From Gymnorhina tibicen (lineage: Eukaryota > Chordata > Aves > Passeriformes > Artamidae), in contig VXAZ01003883.1 in assembly GCA_013399875.1 (NCBI GenBank), positions 434,001-498,000 of the forward strand: DNA of 64,000 nucleotides. Reading direction: 5' to 3'. The notes beneath the pieces were generated by a model. The model was given only the letters and a program-made list of their open reading frames with translations, ran no database searches and was not told the origin of the DNA. Within the stretch, counting starts at the first letter, position 1, and the number at the start of each line of letters is the position of its first letter. Of the stretch, positions 11,601 through 22,245 are shown piece after piece. Both the position numbers and the translations under genes were made by a program.

Positions 11601-13677
11601 ATATTGATCTTCTGATCTTAACCTATTCTGTTTATTGTCCTTTAACGGAATTCTTCCATGAACATTAGTGCTCATGAGAAAGCAGGAGAGAGATTTATGT
11701 TACCGAAGGAATTTACATGCATATATTTAAAGATTAGGGGTCCACATAAAGATATGACATCATTCCCATCAAAATTCTACTACGCGTCTATGGATTTTAT
11801 AACAAAGTACAGGGTAATATAGATGTCCTCACCTAAGCATTTTTTCTCTCTAAGTAAGGCTAATTACAGATACACTGTTAGAAAATGCTATTGAAATATT
11901 TAGATTTATAGACATATTTAGGTGGAAGTTACCATGCTTTAGAGTAGAAGCAGTTATTGTGTATTTTCTGCAGCATATACTAAAACAACCTCTGTACTTT
12001 AGAAAAGTAGATAAGAATTATTTTGTGCTTTAGGAAGTATTTCATGACAGGTGATTGGCAGGTCTAGTTCTGCCCAAAGTCTGTGAGCAAGCTAAAGTAT
12101 TCATTGTAACAGATCTGTGGACCGCATCACTTGAAGGACAGGCAGAGGGATATTTTTTTCACCGCATTTTACTATTTCAAGGCATATCCTTGGAGGCAGA
12201 ATGCAGAACTTTTCTGGAAATGCAAACAAGATGTGCATGCAAAGCTTCTTTATGAAAAAAAAAAAGAAACAAATAACTAGCATCTTGCTCATTATGTTCT
12301 CTGAGAGTTATTTCTCATTCAGGCTGGTACCACCATAATTTCTAACACTGGAAATAGATCTGGAGCATGGCTTTGTTTTCCAAACAAATTGGTGAATACC
12401 TATCAGTTTTTAACAATAATATCAACTGTTTTGTCTTTAACTCTTTATATCCTCCTTAGAAACATATTAGGCTATGAAAATTTAAACTTCACCAAGGGAC
12501 AAGCTAGTAGGCAAAAGTGCTGGGCTGCAAAGGTGAAAAATGGTTGAGAGTATAAGGCTTGAGGAAGAAAACAATACTGAAGATGGAAAGGAAACTCCTT
12601 TTAATTTTTTCTGCTATATCTTCTGCCTGGTACTTAATACAATCAGCACTGGCTTTAGTGACAGATAGCTCCAGAAAGTACTGATTAAAAAAAAAAGTTC
12701 AAAATTGTACTGATTCATCTCATAAGGTATATGTCCAAAATAAAGGTCCAATGAATAACCCTACAAAAATATTTTAATTGATAATTATAAATAAATAAAT
12801 CAGATAGTATGCAAAACCTGGGATTTCTGTACTGTTGGCTGTTTCAGTGAGATAAGTTAAAGTCTAACCATTTTTGTGCTGGGGCTTCTAGTACGATACT
12901 GCATATCACTGTTATGTCTGTATGCACTCATGCAGCAAGAGTAGATTTTTAATGCTCTGCAATGTTTACAGTTCACTGCAGTTTCTACTGAAACTTAAAA
13001 TTATAAAAACTTTTATTTTTTGTCTTTTTCCCATCACTTGATATTCTCATATTCTGTTAATATTCTTCTTTGTATAACACTATAGAGGTTTCTCATTAAG
13101 GAAATGTCTTTTACTTTTCACAGTGCTAACTAAAATGCTTGATTATTACACCTAGACAGAAAATAACTCATCAGACTTTAATGTATTACCATGAAGGGAA
13201 TAGTGCTCCTGCTCTTTGCAATTCATTTTCAGTTTTAGAACTATTAGAGAAGATAGCAAAGCATTGTCTTTGTTTCTATGATCTTCATGACTCTCTTTGA
13301 CTCCAATTCATGCTTCCTTTAAAGCTTTTCCTGTTTTTAAACCTCAGAAGCCAAAGAAATCACTTCGTTTCTTTGTTGCTGTGTGAATTTAGGAAAAATA
13401 AAAAGTAGCTTTGGCATACATAAATTTATTTTTTGAAGAAAATACAGTACAGACTTTCCAGAACAGCAACAAAACCAGCAAAGAACTGGTGTGGATTTTA
13501 ATTTCTGCAACAAGATAATAATATAAAATCATTTTAGTAGTACATATTTAAAATAATATACATAGCATATGCTCTAGAATATACAATGTAATATAGTATA
13601 TGCTATACAACAAATAATGTAATATGATCTTTGTAATGGATATACATATTATTTTTGTATATTTTCAGAAGTGGTAT
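8641..13677. other. Unique AT-rich sequence, no gene seen
   Basis: No gene, RNA or clear transposon is recognisable over about 5 kb. A G-rich run lies at 9066-9078 and AT-rich low-complexity sequence at 13500-13640. The few open frames of 60 to 80 codons have no recognisable similarity. Confidence 0.5.
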
Positions 13678-14150
13678 CACAGAATCATGGAATCTCAGAA
13701 TGATTGAGTTGGGAAGGGGCCTCAGGAGGTCATCTGGTCAAATGTACCCGCTCAAGTAAGGCCACCTACAGCAAGCTGTCCAGGACAGTGTCCAGTCAGT
13801 TTTTGAATGTTTCTGGAAACAACTGTAGCTTCTTCCTACTGTAGCTCAGGTACCATTTATCTTCTTTCTCACAAGGGTACTTTCCTGGCTCATGTTCAAT
13901 TTGGTATACAGGAGAACCCTCTGGTCCTTCTCTGCAAAGATGTTTTGCCAGTTTGTACTGGTTCATGACATGATCTTTCCCAGATGCAGAACTCTGCACT
14001 CTTCCTTGTTGAACTTCCTTGTTGAGAAACCTGTCATCCCATTTCTCCAGCTTGTTGTGGTCTCCTGGATGGCAGCATGACCCTGTGGAATCAGCCAGTC
14101 TCAGTATGCATTCCCAGCACACTCATTAAGGGGACTCTGCTCCATCATTC
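13678..14150 (-). mobile_element. CR1 LINE fragment, antisense (first of two)
   Basis: It opens with the reverse-complemented CR1 tail (cacagaatcatggaatctc), then gttgggaaggggcctcagga and ggtcatctggtcaaa. It continues into the reverse-transcriptase-proximal region with the block around 13985-14090 (gcagaactctgcactcttcc, then ggatggcagcatgaccctgt). It is truncated at its own 5' end. Divergence from the usual CR1 pattern is moderate. Confidence 0.92.
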
Positions 14151-14379
14151 AGATAATGATGTCAGATTCCCATTTCAAGCCAATAGCAATATTATGGATA
14201 TAGCCCAATTGTTCAGTTAGAGTGAAATGTATAAAATATCGCACAAAATCTTGGAGGCCATGGAACCTGCTAAGAGCCAAGCAGCTCCAGTGTTGACAGC
14301 ATGGACCCTTGTACGATGGTACATTTCTTCTATATTTAGGAGATATTGTATATGTAAGTATTTTCTCAGTACATCTAAC

Positions 14380-14560
14380 ATTGCTGAAATATGGGCTGTG
14401 AGGGCACACTGTCAGCTCATTGCCAACTTGTCATCCACCAGTACTCCCAGGTTCTTCTGAGCAGAACTGCCCTTGAGCAGCTCAGCCCCAATCTGTAATC
14501 GTACTTGGGATTATTCCTCCCCAGGTGCAGGACCTGGCACTTGCCTTTGTATTTTATATA
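14380..14560 (-). mobile_element. CR1 LINE fragment, antisense (second copy)
   Basis: Landmarks include tgtgagggcacactgtcagc, catccaccagtactcccagg and ggtgcaggacctggcacttg. The last block is the same CR1 segment already present at about 13985-14010, so this must be a separate insertion or a duplicated fragment and not a continuation of the neighbouring copy. The sequence between the two (14151-14379) is too decayed to assign. Confidence 0.85.
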
Positions 14561-16411
14561 ATGGGTTTGGGTTTCTTTCCTAAAGAGTTCATATAATAGT
14601 TTCATACGATGTTATTTGTATCTATCTCATATATCATGTATCTTATACCATATATATCTATTAGTTTTAAAATAATTTATATAATAATTATAATATTTTT
14701 AGGTAATAGGTTTTTTATAATAGCTTTTTTTGTGAAGTGGAGCAAAATATTGTATCTTACTATTTATAGTTTTGCAGGGTGAAAAAATGCATATTTGTAT
14801 ATTTTTAGTTACCCTCAGCAAAAATGGATTTTAAAAAAGGAATACTTCCATTTGCAAAAATGTCCTCTATTTACTGTAAATTTCCTAGCTCTGGCAGTTA
14901 AAAACATGTTCATTAGTAAAAATAGCTGCTTTTCGATTACCTTTATTCATGCTGAGTGATGCCATTCTTCAAATGGTGCTATTGACTACATCTGGTCTAT
15001 TTATAAAGTACTATTCAACACAAGGGAGAGGACAGGAGTCAGATGCCTGATGCTCTGTCCAGGACAGTGAGTCTAAAGATGTGACATGAAATCCTTACTC
15101 TACTGCATTCTATAGCAATTTTGTCTTTGACTTCAGTGAAGCCAGAATTTCATCCATTATATATACTTACTTCTCTGACATCTTTGGAGTCGGACATTTC
15201 GTTTATTTCTCCAACTTCTTTGCAGTCTTTCATCAAAGTCAAATACTAACTTCATTTACAACACAGTGAAACTCTTCTGAAGTTCAGGGAATATTTTCCC
15301 TGGCAAAACATCAGTCTCAGGCAGAAGTTCAGCAAAAGAGGTTAGCAGGTATTTAGTTAAAGCACCACTTTAGGCTAATTGCTATGTAAGTATTTAGTAT
15401 TCTTAAATTTAAACATGTGCTAAGGTATACACTGAAATGGAGGTCCTTTGCTGAATTAGGTCTATGAACAGTAGAAATAAGAAAGAATATTTGGAGGGTA
15501 TGAGTTGACACAGGCAGGCAGCCAGGGAAACCAAAAAGCTGGGACTGAAACTGAGTAAATTAATTTCATTACCTCACTAACTGGAGGATCCCAAAGCAGC
15601 ACCTGGCAGAGACACACAAGCAGGAATGCCGGCACAATCAGGATCATTCCATCCTGGGAGCAGGCAAGGCTGCTGTTTGCACCCATTTATTGAGGGCCCA
15701 CACACATGCAGTTTACCACCACGCTCTGATCTCCCCTGTGCTTTTTATGATCCCCAAGACAGGGAGCTCAAGAATGTCCAGGAGAGTGCCTCCATAATCA
15801 CCTGTTATCTCTACACAGAGATTCTACTTCTCAAAAGAGAGGATAAACAGCAGTAGGCATAATATATGGGGGTTCCTACACTTATTCTCCTGGCCTTAGC
15901 ATTCCCAGCTGCAGGTTCACTTGAGTGAATCCTCCTTGCCATTCTTCAGCTTTTAACCCTTTCCTTCCAACAGAGGCAGTAAAATTTTATTTGGTGGCAC
16001 TATCAGAGCAAGTTTCATAATCTCTGAGTTGGAAGTATTAGAGCATCCACTGAGCATGTTAGAAAAGGAAATGCTGTGCTAGAAATGGGACTTTGGACCA
16101 TAGGCCAGTGTGTATTCTAGGAAGCTGAAGTCAAGACTTTCTCTGGGAGTAGACCTTGTTCTTTTTTTTTCCCTTCTTTCCTTTAAACTTGTGTCCCAGG
16201 GCTCTATTCTGTAATCAAATTCCCACACCAATTCCCACAGCTCCTACCTTCTTCTGGGAGACTGAAACAGAAGTCTCCCAGTCAAAAGCAATGGATTCAT
16301 GACTATTCTTGATGCTGTAGTCAGAGATGTGAGGAACAACAAGGAATGTTGTTTTATATCACCACCTCCTTTGCCACTGACAAAGGAAGACTATTTTGTC
16401 TTGTTTAGACC
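14561..16411. other. Unique sequence, no gene seen
   Basis: An AT-rich low-complexity stretch (14610-14710) is followed by unremarkable unique sequence. No domain is recognisable in any frame. Confidence 0.5.
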
Positions 16412-17036
16412 TGTCTTGGGGTGACTTTATGATGTTGTATCCCATATCACCCAGAAATGAATCCTGTGCCTTTCTGTGCCTTTAAACTGACCCCGAGAGA
16501 AGACAGAGAAAAAAATTGAGTGAACTTTTCAAAACAGTTTGTGCTTCAAGGACACAGAGATAGCTGCTGCAGGGAGAGGAGGGGAGGAAAGCACCTTCCT
16601 GCTTTTCAGCCAGCTTTTCGGCTGTTTCTCCAGAGAGAGACGGAGAGTTAAGTTTTTTTCCTGGGACTTTTGCTTTTTCCTTCTTCTCTTCTGGACTGTT
16701 TCAACAACATCAGAACACCAGAACTCAATGGGAAAACTTTCCACCTTAGGCCCAGAGGGGGCCCAGGCCAACCCAGCTCCGAGGAGGAGGAGAGAGACCA
16801 CACTCACAGAAAGGACTTTAAAATCTTCCCAGGTTTCTCTCCACAGCAAAAGGTTTTATTATTTAGCATTTTTATTCTTTTCCTGTGTGTTTATTAAACA
16901 AATAATTATTTTTCTTTTCCTTTCCTCCGAGGAATTTCTTCCCAAACCTGGTGGGGCAGGGGGGGCTGTAACCTGCCTTCTAAGAGGGGATGTTCAAATT
17001 CGGACGTTCCTCTGAATTTTGTCTCAAACCGGGACA
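16412..17036 (+). mobile_element. Solo LTR of an avian endogenous retrovirus (family A, copy 1)
   Basis: A 625-bp element starts TGTCTTGGGG and ends AACCGGGACA, the TG...CA termini of retroviral LTRs. The flanking 5 bases are AGACC (16407-16411) and ACACC (17037-17041), a target duplication with one mismatch, which fits ERVL-type integration. An ATTAAA polyadenylation-like signal lies at 16893-16898. It shares long blocks, in order, with 39223-39860, including ATGAATCCTGTGCCTTTCTG, GGAAAGCACCTTCCTGCTTT and GGCTGTAACCTGCCTTCTA. No gag, pol or primer-binding site follows, so it is a solo LTR. The 158-codon open frame inside it is not a gene. Confidence 0.88.
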
Positions 17037-17041
17037 ACACC

Positions 17042-17849
17042 TTTGAACCAAAACCAAGGAAATTAGTTCTGCGTTAAATACCACACCGCTAGCTGAGATT
17101 ACTTGCCCTGTCTTTATGGAAGAGTCTAGAGAAGTGCAATGGTCCTATGATGTCTTCATCTTTGTCCTTGACTATATTTCTTTTTTTTCGTCTTCAGTTT
17201 TAGCCTCTGATTTTGTGGCTAAGATTTCTAAGATTGTATTTAATTAATCAGTAGGAAAAAATATTACCAGAAAGTATTGCCAAAATATAAAAATTGTCAT
17301 ATAATGAAAGGAAAACCTATCAGCTATTCTAGGAATGCAGTGGGGGGTTTTCTAAGAGAAGATTTCCTAATAAAACCAGAAAACTTTATACATATTTTAT
17401 TCTGAAGGTATTTCAAGAAATAAACATAACAATTAAATACCAGTAATTTTTGTAGATTTTTGTATACATTTCTTACCTAAGCTGCTGCTTTGTCTTGTGA
17501 AACTTCTTTGAATGTCAGCAATTCCCTCAATCTTTTCAATTTAATGAATAAAGTTAACATTTATAATTACTTATGTATGAATGCAATTAGAGGAGTTACA
17601 TTAATAATATATGAGAGTCATTTTTTATGAATATATTCCAGAAGTGATAATTAGGGGAAGCACCAAAAACGTGTAATAATTTTTACACTGCAATTACTTA
17701 GCCATTTTAAGGCACACACGCTCTTTAAAACTGGTCCATCTTATGAAAAAAATTAGTGTGTAAAAGTGAAATTATTAGGGTTAGGGCAAGTATTATGTTT
17801 AAATTTAGGAACTGAAAAATCCATAGATGCTGATATAGTTGTAGATAAA
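17042..17849. other. Unique AT-rich sequence, no gene seen
   Basis: Nothing recognisable beyond two adjacent TTAGGG units at 17775-17786, which are compatible with chance. Confidence 0.5.
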
Positions 17850-18110
17850 CATAGAATCTTGAAATAATGTCACCTGGGAATGACTTCCAGATGGCCAGGT
17901 CATCTGGTTCAATTGGCTGTTCAGAGGTCCCTCTGGGCTTTGTTCAGCTGAGTTTCAAATACCTCTCAGAGAAGAGATTCTACAGTCTTTCTGGGAAATC
18001 CTTTCCAAAGTTTGACTATACCCACCATGGATATTTTTTCCCCTAATATCAGATCAGAATATCCCCTTTTGAAAATTGCCATGTGCTTAAGCATGATGGA
18101 TTGCTGCAGG
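17850..18110 (-). mobile_element. CR1 LINE fragment, antisense
   Basis: It shows a degenerate antisense CR1 3' region: catagaatcttgaaataatg, the block around ccaggtcatctggttcaatt, then tgagtttcaaatacctctca, gagattctacagtctttctg and ggaaatcctttccaaagttt. It is clearly diverged, so it is an old insertion. Confidence 0.85.
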
Positions 18111-18560
18111 TACATTAGCACTGGTAATCTCCCATGCTTAAACATTTACACAAAACAGATGGTTTGATCCTTCAAAATGTAAGTTTTTGGAGCGTAAAAT
18201 CCTGGAAGTACTACCTTCTAACTTGAATTGGTCATGTAAGATGGCAATAATTTCAATGTCTTCTTCTATGTCTTGACATAGAAGCTGGCTGGAAAAAGTA
18301 ATACAATTTTGAAAGAACTGTAAACCTAGACAATGCCACAAGAAGATTTTTAAAGCTTTTATGGTCTATGTCCAGAAGTGCCTTTCTTGCAACAAAAATT
18401 TGTTTGTTGTTCTGGTCATTTGCACACAGGTAAGATGTGGCTCCTCTACTTTTTTATGTATGCACAATTTCATATGGTTCTTTTTCTCTTTCTAGCTTTT
18501 CTCTTCCTTCTCCAGAAATAAACATATTTAAATACTTAAAAGAGGAAAAGATTACTTCTT
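18111..18560. other. Unique sequence, no gene seen
   Basis: About 450 bases between an old CR1 and the microsatellite, with no recognisable feature. Confidence 0.5.
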
Positions 18561-18614
18561 TTTTCCTTTTCCTTTTCCTTTTCCTTTTCCTTTTCCTTTT
18601 CCTTTTCCTTTTCC
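18561..18614. repeat. Perfect hexanucleotide microsatellite (TTTTCC)9
   Basis: Nine uninterrupted TTTTCC units make up 54 bases, preceded by a further short T-rich stretch. Open frames running through it encode only simple dipeptide repeats (Phe-Leu, Lys-Arg or Gly-Lys) and are artefacts. Perfect purity implies recent expansion and probable length polymorphism. It lies directly upstream of a CR1 insertion. Confidence 0.97.
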
Positions 18615-18624
18615 ATGAGTATGT

Positions 18625-18940
18625 TGTGTGCAAAGAGGACAGAGCCAAGATTTGTCAGTGGTATCCAGTGACAGGATCAGAGGTGATGGGCACAAACTGA
18701 AACACAGGAGGTTCTGCTTGAACATCAGGAAACACTTTTTCACTGTGAGTGTGACCAAGTACTGGCTCAGACTGCCCATGGAGCTTGTGAAGTTTCCATT
18801 CCTGGACATATTCAAAAGCTGTTTGGGCATGGTTATAGATAGCCTGTTCTAGGTGAACATTTTTGAGCAGGGTGTTTTGATGATCGTCCCTGGTGCCTGC
18901 CAAGCTGAATCATTCTGTAATTCTGTGATTGTGTGAAGTT
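18625..18940 (+). mobile_element. CR1 LINE 3' end, sense
   Basis: This is the sense CR1 3' region. It includes ggtgatgggcacaaactgaa, aacatcaggaaacacttttt, cactgtgagtgtgaccaagt and the block around tcctggacatattcaaaagc. It ends in the CR1 tail (cattctgtaattctgtgatt). It is 5'-truncated, and the open frames over it are not genes. Confidence 0.9.
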
Positions 18941-19394
18941 AGCTCTATCTACTTTAATGAGCACACATTTAATTCCTGCAACTAGGCATTTAGTTCAAAA
19001 TTTCCTAAGTATGAATTATCTTATTCACACCTGTGTTATTTTCAAATGGAAAGCCAATGCAAATGTCCCAACTCAGTTTGTTTTAGAGGTTTAATGCAGA
19101 AAAATTTGTTTTAATGTAACGTAAAATCAGTAAGAAATAAAAAGGCAGAGGGAAAAGAAGGAAATAATGATTTTAGAAGAAGATAAAATAGGATGAAATA
19201 GTTTCTAAGCTAAAATTTATACAAGGGCATTTAATGAAATCAAATGCATTATACAGAGTGTAAGATAGAACTTATTAATTATTAAAGCAAGTATCTAATT
19301 TGCTTGATGAATCTTTGTAAATTAACTGTTTGCAGCCAGTGTAACTCAAAGCTGCCACTATTAATTTTCATAACTTGGTTAATATTGGGTATTT
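18941..19394. other. Unique AT-rich sequence, no gene seen
   Basis: About 450 bases with no recognisable feature separate two sense-oriented CR1 tails. Confidence 0.5.
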
Positions 19395-19662
19395 GGGGTT
19401 GTATTTTGCATTATGAGACTGTATCAGGAAAGGTTTATGTTGACTATTAGGAAAAGGTTCTCCAACCAGAGGGTGTTTGGGCATTTTAACAGACTCCCCA
19501 GGAAAGTGATCATAGCACCAAGTCTGCTGGAGTTAAAGAAGCACTTGAGCAAATCTTTCAGGCACATGATGTGGTTCTTGAGGCTGTCCTATGCAGGGCC
19601 CAGAATTGGACTTAATGATCTCTGTGGGTCCTTTTCAACTCAGGATATTGTGATTCTATGAT
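19395..19662 (+). mobile_element. CR1-like LINE 3' end, sense
   Basis: The sense CR1 pattern runs ggaaaggtttatgttgacta, ttaggaaaaggttctccaac, cagactccccaggaaagtga and gacttaatgatctctgtggg, and ends gatattgtgattctatgatt. The body differs from the other copies in the window, suggesting a different CR1 subfamily. Confidence 0.85.
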
Positions 19663-22082
19663 TACATAAAAATTTCGGTCTTTGGGTGAGGCATAATAAC
19701 AAAACACCCCCAGAGAGCCAGCATAAATCTTCCATTACCATCTTAATATTGTGTCCAGAATTGACTTTCCAACATTGCAATGTTTTATTGTTAAGTGGGA
19801 GTCATCGAAATAATCACTGTGTTTACTGATAGGCTGTTAACTACATATCAGAGGCTATCATCCTGAAAGCATATTAATAGAAGTCAGAAGTCAGATAGGT
19901 GTGCCCACATCTCTTTTATTCTGAATAAGATAATTAAATACGCTAGCAAAGAAGGTATCACAGAATTCAAACAATTACATGAAAACCAATATAAGAACTG
20001 GTTATCCTATATCCATTCATTTTGTGCTGAAAGGTCTTTGGTCTTTTAAAGATCTTAATTCTTATAAGTTAGACATTGGCAACCAAGTACAATAGGACTG
20101 TGTTATGAATTATATATTTTATCTTTTATGAGGCACAGTAGCCACAAGACCTAATTCTGCTCACAGCAAGACTATGCCACCCCACTGAGCTCAGCATATT
20201 TGCACTATTTTCAGTAAATACAATGAAACTTTGGCCTGTGCTTTCTAAACATGAGCCAAAATATTTTCTGACACAAGTATAATAGAAATCATGATTTTTT
20301 TCCTGTAGGCATGACTGCAGTGCTTTTTATTTCCTTTAACATTCAGCCTAATACATTAGCCATCAGAACACCTTGCATGTGGGAAATCCCTTTTCACCGT
20401 TCAAATGAATGTTTAAGTACAGATGTGCCTCAATAAAATAGAAAAAGAAAAAATCTTAAGGATAATTTTATTTAAAAGGCTGTTTATATAATTTTATTGA
20501 AACACGAAAGACATGAGTCCAAAATTAATCAGATTCAGAACTATTAATTCTTTAAATCCTTTGTCTTTGGTGAGATTTGTACTGAAAATGGGTGGCTGTA
20601 AAAAGTTCTGCAATAATTTTCTCTTCATGTGGTTATCTGTATGTCTGTGTTTGTATGTGTGTATCTTCTCTCTGATAGAAGATTGCATCATACTGTTGAA
20701 ACCAGGAAGAATCCAAGGTCTATATGAGCCCAGAACAAGAAGAGATTGCCTCTTTAAAGCTCTGAATTAGGCAAACCACTTTCCGGAGAAAAGCATAATT
20801 TAAATCTTCTAAATTGTTCAGTGTTATCATACAAGCACTAAGCAAAATTAAAACAATATTTAACATAACATTAGATCTACTATTACCAAAAATCTGTTCT
20901 GGAAAACCACAGACTGTGGGGATGTACTTTCTTTGAGCCGGTACAGATGGTAACATGAAAGAAAAAATATTTTGAAACAACTTACATTTTATTATTTTAT
21001 TCTTTCATTAATGTTCACAATGTTTTTTGAGATCCAAAGATGACTGGTACTGAAGAAGTGTAAAGCAATAACATCACAATCAATGGTGAACATACAGAAA
21101 TGACAGGTTTATGAACATGTGTGAGAGAATTTTTCTATACTAGATTACCCTGTGTTGAATCTAATAAAGTAGAGATTATGAAATTATTCTGATAGCTTCA
21201 TAGTCTTCCTTCTCAAAAAATTATGATCTTTAAAAATTACTTAAACATAAGAGAGAACTTATGTTTAAGAACTTAGAACTTCTTTTGTTTATTATTTTTC
21301 CTATTATTCTGGTCAGTGCTGTACTGAGAGCCAGCTTTAAAATACCCCAGTGCATTTTGCTTCTTTCCAGTACAGCCTTTCCAGATTGTTTCTCAACATT
21401 ATAAAATGATAAAATTACTGCTTATGAAGAAACTATTAGAAAGCACAAAATAGCCAGGAAAGTACATCAGCTATTAAGGAAACTTTAATGAATGGCCTTT
21501 TGGAGGATAGACGCTAGAAATTACGAAAATTTTCTAGTAGTGTTGGATTTATATTTTTCACTTCTACCTTTAATTCTCCATTTCCTCATGCAAATGATGG
21601 TGGACTGAGGTTAATCTTATACAGTTTTTCTAGTCATCCTCTCCTTTTTCTCACTAGCTAAATACCTCCAAATAAAAACCCAAGCTCCAGTGCCATTATA
21701 TAGATCCCAGGAGGCCAGGATGTGTATTGTGCATTTTGATTAAACTTTTATACATAACGTAAGNTTAAAGTGTAAACAGAGTACAGCCCATAAATTTTAT
21801 CTCTGTTTTTTATTGAAGCATTAACCTGACATTGCTAAGTATTATTGTGAAAGGCTCTTTTTAGAATAAACTTGTTAGCTTTATAGAAATTTCTTTTTGA
21901 TCTAATAATATTTTAACTTTGCACATACAGGTATTCTAAGCTTCCACAATTTCACCATCCTCTCCAACTTCTCTGCTTTTTCATTTATTAGTAATCTAAT
22001 AATTTTTTTTAATTATGAAGAATTTAGTACATTCTTTGTGTGTATTTGTATGTTTGCATGTACATACATCACCAGAAAGCTT
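19663..22082. other. Unique AT-rich sequence, no gene seen
   Basis: No gene or repeat is recognised. A single undetermined base (N) lies at 21764. Unlike the N at 3289, it is not flanked by a duplication that I can see. Confidence 0.5.
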
Positions 22083-22245
22083 CACAGAATAACAGATTCA
22101 CAGAATGATTGAGGCTGGAAGGGACCTTTAGCAGTATTCTGTTCCAATTCCCCTGCTCTAGCAGTGTCACCCAAGGACAATAGCAGTGTTCCCAAGGACA
22201 ATATTCAGACAGATTTTGACTAGCTGTTAAAGAATTGGTAGAGTT
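22083..22245 (-). mobile_element. CR1 LINE 3' end, antisense
   Basis: It starts with the antisense CR1 tail (cagattcacagaatgattga) and then ggctggaagggacctttagc, the hallmark of CR1 3' ends. A unit of about 22 bases ending ccaaggacaa occurs twice in tandem (22159-22180 and 22181-22201), a duplication inside the element. Confidence 0.92.

Noticed and set aside
16010..16070. Possible CR1 tail (ataatctctgagttggaagt)
   Set aside because: Only one short block resembles CR1, and the expected following landmarks are absent.
17775..17786. Two TTAGGG units, possible interstitial telomeric repeat
   Set aside because: Two units are within chance expectation and no longer degenerate array surrounds them.
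18437..18830. Open frames with Phe-Leu, Lys-Arg or Gly-Lys dipeptide repeats
   Set aside because: They are simple translations of the (TTTTCC)9 microsatellite.
21764..21764. Second single N, possible second false duplication
   Set aside because: No repeated flanking sequence is visible on either side, so it is probably just an ambiguous base.
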